From Maratus speciosus (taxonomy: Eukaryota > Arthropoda > Arachnida > Araneae > Salticidae): 64,000 nt of DNA. The position numbers were made by a program, and so were the translations under genes. This document shows, piece after piece, positions 57,836-64,000 of this stretch. Each line of letters opens with the position of its first letter. Position 1 is the stretch's first letter. The notes below the pieces were generated by a model. The model was not told where the DNA came from. It did not search any database and was given only the letters and a program-made list of their open reading frames with translations. Where the stretch lies: assembly GCA_963932465.1 (NCBI GenBank), contig OZ010787.1:12955284-13019283 (forward strand), written 5' to 3'.

Positions 57836-60040
57836 GTAATTTTTACTATTAATGGTTTCACATGTAATTTTTTAATTATTTAATGTTTTTTTTGTCTTTT
57901 AATATTCAAATGCAAATGTATTATTCAATTTAAAAATGTTTGGGAATATTATTCTTTGAGCTTTTTTTAAAATGACCACATTTTAACCACTGAAAGTTTT
58001 TCAGGCATAATAATTTAATTGTTTTAGGCATTTTACATATGGCGATATTTAACATTTCGGCATTTTACATATGATGTAATTTTGCCTGTTAAATGCGTTT
58101 CTCGTGTAATAATTAAATTATTTTCAAATTTTCTTACTTTTTCATAATTCACGAGTAAATACAATTTTTATGACGTAATTTTCCCTATTTTCTACTTTTA
58201 ACAGGTGATCATTTAATTATTATTTAAATACTTCCTTTCTCTTTTTAATAGTCATGTGTAAATAATTTATTTATTTGAGAGAAAGTGTAATTATTTGTGC
58301 TGTTTTACCAGTTGGCAGCAGTATAAAAAAATTACCTTTTCTAAATATGAAAAATATATCGCTTGGAATGATGGAAATTTGAATAGAAATCTGAAAAGAA
58401 AAATCTAAAAAAATTACTCAAATTAAAAAAATAAGTGCAGTCTCCACACCGCAAGTTTGTAATGTATATACATCAGAAAAAATTATTAAATTCCTATGTA
58501 TAGTTTTCGTTCCTATAAAACTTTTTTAATAGAAGGATTTTGACCAAATTTAACGTTAAAAAAGCTTAAAATAATTCTTTGATTTAAAAATTGCCTGCTT
58601 CAGCGTGTTTATCAAACATTTCTCTGTAATACTACAAATTGTTATATTTTTATATGCAGTAGTTTTCTTAATATAAGCGAAGAAAGACCACCGGTCACAA
58701 AAAATTCATTTACGGCGGCGGCGGTGACAGCATTAGTTACTTTTTTTTTTTTTAGAATAGAGAGATTTGATATTAAAATATTAAATGTTAATAAATAATT
58801 GATCAGATCTTAAACTAATTAGAATCTTGATATGTTAGCTTTATCATATGATAAAGTATCTCACTGCACCTTCATAAAAAAAATAATAAAGCTCTTTACT
58901 TAATGTCATTTGTTATAAATAAAAATTGATGGAGGCAGAAATTAGTCAAATTTAGCTTCTTTTATTTAAATTTATTTAGTTTTTATATTGCTGTAGTACT
59001 AATCATTGCGAAAAGAATACATGCTTAATGATGAACACAACATATCGTGCTTAAATCACCATATAGAATCTTTCATTAGAAAGTTGAATTTTAATTAATG
59101 AACAATAGCAATTCAGTCCATATTTCGGTATGGTGAAATACAAATATTTTTTTAATGATCTGTGAGATCTGAGAGACCTGTTTCTTTAGTTTTAATATCT
59201 TGTCCAGATTAAAACCCGATCTGGTTTGTTAACTATATAAGATGGGATGAAATTTCTCAATCAAACGCCAAACGCATATTTTGCTTGCAAGTTTTATTGA
59301 ATTTTAAACTTATGTTTTGAATAGAAAAACGTCTTTCAGCTGCATACTTCTAAAAGTATATATTTATGAATTTTTGTAAACATTTTTTTTTAAAACAGGT
59401 GGATTTATTTATAATAAACATTATAACACATTTTAATGGCCTCTTTTACCTGTGAACGTTTCATTCCTCCACCTTTAAAATTAAGGATGCACCAAATATT
59501 CCGTATTTGGTCTATTTGATCATACTACTGAATATTTTGCCAAACTGAAAATATTGTAACGATATATTTTCCACGGACACTTATTTGATTTTCTGTGAAA
59601 TATGGTGACATGGCTAGAAATGCTGGAAATTGCCAAAATTCACGTCCAAACAGTAAGCTAGACATTGCATTATTCAAAATGCAGCTGACTGCATATACCG
59701 TGTCGCTGACCAAAATTCAGTCATTTCCAATGATTTCGTCATATTACTTTCAAAGCAAAGTTAATATGATGAAAATCTCTAAAATATCGTCATTATTGTT
59801 TACGAACGAAAATTCGGGTTCAGCTTGCAGTAATAGAATAAGTGGATTGCGGTACTGTGACGGTATTCTGCCCTCATTGGAATGAGTGACTTTCTCGTAA
59901 TGCTCCGACAACATGACAGTTTCGCATTCTCCCCCTAACGTGTTGGAATACTTTCCGGTTTTGCGGGCTTGTTTTCGTCATAATCTAGCTGGCTGCTATG
60001 AGCAGTCGGAAAACCTTATCTGTGTGTCGGTTTAAGATGG
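57836..60040. other. Mostly unassigned AT-rich DNA
   Basis: Near 59,482, TTAAGGATGCACCAAATATT and CCGTATTTGGTC resemble one end of a hAT element of the GCACCGAATATTCGG style, without a visible partner. A short GC-rich patch, TTACGGCGGCGGCGGTGACA, lies at about 58,712. The plus-strand frame at 59,595-59,885 begins with GTG and has no recognised domain. Confidence 0.35.
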
Positions 60041-60049
60041 CGCTTATTA

Positions 60050-60225
60050 CAGTAAACTCTGTCTAAGGCGGAAGCGATCGGGACCAAGAAAATTTTCCGC
60101 AGTAGACAATATTCCGCCTTAGGCAAATTTTACTCTATGTCTATGGATTCACAAGGACTTGAAAATCTTTCTGAGTTAGACAGATTTCCGTCTTACACAG
60201 AGTCCGCCTTACAGAGAGTTTACTG
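60050..60225. mobile_element. Pogo/Tigger-type MITE (176 bp)
   Basis: CAGTAAACTCTGTCTAAGGC faces, reversed, CAGTAAACTCTCTGTAAGGC. TA lies on both sides (60,048-60,049 and 60,226-60,227). CCGCCTTAG and TTCCGTCTTA subrepeats lie inside. It is too short to code. Confidence 0.88.
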
Positions 60226-60284
60226 TATTAGTTTTTTTTTTCCCATTTTGTTATGCTCATTACTAGAACTAATTTTACCTTAAG

Positions 60285-60440
60285 TTTAATGTAAAATAAT
60301 TGTGAGTGAAGCATAGTTTTTAAATTATTTGGCTAATACAGCTTGTATTTTAAAACTTGTATTTAAAAAAAAAAAATCTTTATGCTAAAATATATTAAAA
60401 TATATTTTTGAGATTAAAACTTATTCAGGCATAAAAGCTG
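60285..60440 (+). repeat. Solitary unit of the 61-62 kb tandem repeat
   Basis: TAAAATAATTGTGAGTGAAG, GCTTGTATTTTAAAACTTGT and ATATATTTTTGAGATTAAAA match the unit repeated at 61,230-62,080. Confidence 0.65.
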
Positions 60441-61229
60441 GAAATAGGAAAAAAAGTGGAATTTTTTTTTCATCTATACAACGGCAGCAAATTTTTGTAA
60501 TTTAGATATATTTTAACAGGAATTTATAGAATAAAGGGAAATATAACGGTACGTATGATTGTTATTTTCTTTTTGTAACTTAGAAAACACTTAAAAATGA
60601 ATAAACTAACAAAAAAATGTATAGGTTCATTGAATAAAAAAAAAAGGGAATGGAAGGCAGATTGCTAAAAGTGTAAATCCAAGTATATATCTGATGAATT
60701 TATGTGAAGTGCAGTGATTAACTTTTTAAAACATATATTCTAGGTGGTTTGGTTGCTTAAGATTTCCCTTTTCTTTCCTAAGGGGAAAAAAAAAATCTCC
60801 ATGCTCAATATATGGACATCAAAGTAATAGTTGTCTTAGAAATACATCACTGAAACAACCCAAAAAAGTTGTATAAATAAGATAAAATATTCTATTTCAA
60901 AAATAACCTTATGTAAACTTCTTAAAGTCTAAGAAAACTTCACTTGGGAATGACAACTCAATCAACTACATTTACATAATTCTCAGATGGACATAGGATA
61001 AGCCGATCTTTTATTTAATAGCTCTACTAGACAGCAGTTCAGAAATTCTAAGGGTTTAAGTAGATGAAAAGTCTGAAGAGTAAATTTACCAGTCCCCCCC
61101 CCCCCCCGATATGCTTTCAAAATTTTCTTTGAATTTTTGCATCAATCCAGAGAATGACCAATATTGTATTCAAAAAGGTGGAAATCCTCCTTTAGGCGGA
61201 ACTCTTTCATCCCTGCTTATTATACTAAT

Positions 61230-62080
61230 CCAAAAGTGTAATTACAAATAGTTTTTTTTTAAATAATCCCTCCTTGATTTTGATCTAAACAATGAAAAAT
61301 ATATGTAAAATAATTATGAGTGAAACATAATTTTCTAATTATTTGGATGGTATAGCTTGTATTTTAAAGCTTGTATTAAAAGTAATAATAATAATGATAA
61401 TAATAATAATAATAATCCTAAAATATATTTTTGAGAAGATTAAAACTTATTGTACAAATCCAAAAATGTAATTACAAATACTTTTTGTATAAATAATTCC
61501 TTGATTTTACTTTAAATAACAATAAATATTATATCATTGAAAATGTAAAATAATCATGACTGAAGCAAAATTTTTCCATTATATTTGGCTGATATAGCTT
61601 GTATTTTAAAACTAGTATTTTAAAGCTTGTATTAAAAAAAACTTTCACGCTAAAAATGATTTTTTAGAAGATTAAAACTTACCGTACTAGTACAAAAAAC
61701 TATTTACAAGCAGTTTTTGTTTAAATAATCCCTTGATTTTACTCTAAATAATAAAAAAATATAATTATAAAATAATTATGAGTGAAACATAACTTTCAAA
61801 TTATTTGGCTGATATAACTTGTACTTTAAAGTTTGTATTCAAAATAATAATAATAATAATAACAATAATAATAATAATCCTAAAATATATTTTTGAGAAG
61901 GTTAAAACTTATTGTAATAATCCAAAAATGTTAATGCTTCATGCTAAAACATATTTTTTAGAAGATTAAAAGTTGTATTAATCTAAAAATGTAATTGCAA
62001 ATAGTTTTTGTATAAATAATCCCTTAATTTTACTCTAAATAATGATAATAATTATATATAATTGTATCTTAAAACCTCGT
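61230..62080 (+). repeat. Tandem repeat of about 230 bp, four units
   Basis: Units share AAAATAATTATGAGTGAAAC, TAGCTTGTATTTTAAA, an AAT trinucleotide run, ATATATTTTTGAGAAG, AAAAATGTAATTACAAATA and ATAATCCCTTGATTTTACTC. The (AAT)n length differs between units. There is no coding sequence. Confidence 0.8.
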
Positions 62081-62148
62081 ATTTTTTTTATAACTCACCA
62101 CCTATTAAAACCTTACATACTGTTATAGTGATATTATACCATTCCCTT

Positions 62149-62385
62149 CTATGAATCTAACAATGATGCAAGTTTTTGTCTCTTTTTAAAGGGGCCGTAA
62201 ACACACGTGTGTTTCATCTCAGGTAAACAAACCACACATGTCCTTGGAAGGGATTGGTGGAAACTTGTTAATCTTGAAAGGGAGACGTCAACTGTTGCTC
62301 CCAAATTCCATGAAGAGGGCAGAATGGGAAATTGTTGAACATCGGTATGGATTACGTGAACGGGTGGTTTCCTACTTAGATTCAA
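62149..62385 (-). CDS. Doubtful 78-residue frame in a GC-richer patch
   Basis: The frame is open for PVHVIHTDVQQFPILPSSWN and LTSFHQSLPRTCVVCLPEMK, and the DNA is GC-richer than its neighbours over about 200 bp. It has no recognised domain and no firm splice sites. It could be a piece of an exon, an old transposon, or chance. Confidence 0.15.
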   Translation of the reverse strand: MNLSRKPPVHVIHTDVQQFPILPSSWNLGATVDVSLSRLTSFHQSLPRTCVVCLPEMKHTCVYGPFKKRQKLASLLDS

Positions 62386-62399
62386 TATAATGCAATATA

Positions 62400-63888
62400 A
62401 TACAATAGAGTGATTTCCTACTTACCTAAGATTTCGAATTTCTCCGAGACAGCAGCTTGATGCCAACCCCCCCCCCCCCCCCCCCCAACTCCTGTCAAGT
62501 AGTCAGATACTATAATTACCGCGAAGTCCTCCCCGGTCAGTAGATAAAATTTATGGCCCCAGCGGTAGGGAGATTTGGACAGTATAGGAAAAATATTTCT
62601 GAATTCTTTTTCAGTTTTTAGAAATAAGACATGGAATAATTTTTTTCCTGACTAGTTTTATTTGATTATAATTTAAAAGTTTGCACGTTTACACAGACTC
62701 CAAAGAAAAGCGTGAGAACTACATAGCATTCACAAAATTTTCTGTACATATATATAGATTTGCAAAATGAGTTATGGTAAAACCTATATTGATTTTCATT
62801 TTATATGATTTGGTACAAGTAATTACCTCATGTGTCATGTATGAATGATTGTATTTTTTTTTTTTTTTTTTTTTTTTGCGTATAATGATTTTCACTTACG
62901 ATCGAAGACATCATATTATATCATAAAATATCAATTAATATAGTATTAGTCACAATCGCATTTTAAACAAGGGAGAAATTATCATATTATATGTATGTAT
63001 TATATTATATGTAATATTATTATATTAAATGTATTCTTTAGCGCACAGTTTGATTTTAACAACTGAACCACACTAAAAAACAAACTGATTAAATAAATTA
63101 GCTATTTTCCCCTTTCCCCTAGCAAGACTTTTATTCATTCTTCCAATATATGAAACTATCTTTGAAATGAAATTTATTCCTGTTTTTGAGAGAGAGAGTG
63201 TGAGAAAGATGCAGCAAGATTAGCGAAAATTTAATTATTTTAAAGTTTTCTTGCAATGGATACATTTTAAAACTACATTTGCATGCATTTTAAAAATATT
63301 TATTTAAAAAAAATTAAACACGATTATGAGATGAGAAAAACTAACTTATATGAACAATTCTATTAGTCATCACATTCATATATAACTAACAAATCAAATG
63401 CGAAACTATCAATAATTTAACAACAAAACACTAATTAGTTCTAGGATAATAATTCAAAACATATTATGTAATTCTATTCAATAAGAAAAATCTAATAAAG
63501 CAAAACTATATATTTGACTATTTAAATCCATTTTTAGTTTATTTTTTTTAAGACATAGAAACAAAATCTTAGAATATTAATTATTTTAACTTTTTAAAAT
63601 TTTCGTTCAACCCAGTTATAAAATGCCTCTAAAAACATTACAAATTTGAAAACTAATTTTTAAAAAATCTTTTGATATTACTAAAGCTTTAGCATTTATT
63701 ATTTTTTTAAATCATTTTATTTACATCCTGTTACACCCTCCATCCCCCCCCCCCCCCGAAAAAAAATCTAATTGAACAAAAACTCGTTTTCTTTTTTTTC
63801 CGATTCTGGTAGTAGGAGATTAAACTTTGATATATAGCGAATTAAAAAAAAAAAAAATCTGAACTTGACAAATAATTTTTCTTTAAAC

Positions 63889-63920
<32 letters not shown>

Positions 63921-64000
63921 CCACGCAAAAAATTTTTCCCTTTTGTTAGATTTAAATAAAAAACACTTAAGTAATTTCTACACATCGCTGTCTTCAGCTT
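62400..64000. other. Unassigned, homopolymer-rich right end
   Basis: Runs of C (62,467-62,486; 63,743-63,758) and T (62,854-62,877; 63,890-63,920) occur in AT-rich DNA. There is a short (GA)n run at about 63,188. No gene or element was recognised. Confidence 0.4.

Overview
This is AT-rich nuclear DNA from an animal, most likely an arthropod. Tc3, hAT, pogo/Tigger and long-TIR elements, tRNA-derived repeats and minisatellites lie nested in one another, and there are no compact genes. A chelicerate such as a spider is my guess from the style of the repeats; nothing in the sequence proves it. No complete host gene is recognisable. The only intact known coding sequence is a Tc3-like transposase (23,586-24,581, +).

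Layout. (1) 1-7,018 and 39,913-44,820 are two halves of one degenerate tandem array with units of about 370-450 bp. It was split at a TA dinucleotide by a 32.9 kb insertion with Tigger-like ends (7,019-39,912). (2) Inside that insertion are a relic of a Tigger transposase (about 37,195-38,260), minisatellites, a second Tigger element (32,765-35,121), an inverted pair of tRNA-like sequences (27,424-28,200), and a giant palindrome with arms 10,491-16,723 and 18,136-27,190 around a 1.4 kb spacer. Only the right arm was later hit, by a hAT element (21,181-22,566) and by the intact Tc3-like element (23,282-24,807). The left arm keeps the empty site for each. (3) The second half of the array carries a pogo-type MITE (40,386-40,867), a foldback insertion (41,431-41,745), a C2H2 zinc-finger relic (about 41,905-42,118) and a hAT element (43,629-44,742). 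(4) 44,820-47,700 is mostly unassigned and has one 132-residue frame of unknown meaning. (5) 47,700-52,900 is a dispersed minisatellite broken by a hAT element (48,086-52,556), which is itself broken by a non-autonomous long-TIR element (48,410-51,156). (6) 53,797-57,831 is a long-TIR DNA transposon with a decayed transposase, hit by two smaller elements. (7) 57,836-64,000 holds a pogo-type MITE, a tandem repeat of about 230 bp and otherwise unassigned AT-rich DNA.

The strongest results are target-site duplications that can be read directly (TA, 4, 6, 8 and 12 bp). They give a relative order of events: array, then Tigger insertion, then palindrome, then hAT and Tc3 insertions. No new cellular system can be claimed. 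The most unusual structure is the palindrome with its GTGAC/TGACGTCA-rich borders and exon-like centre, followed by the tRNA-like inverted pair.
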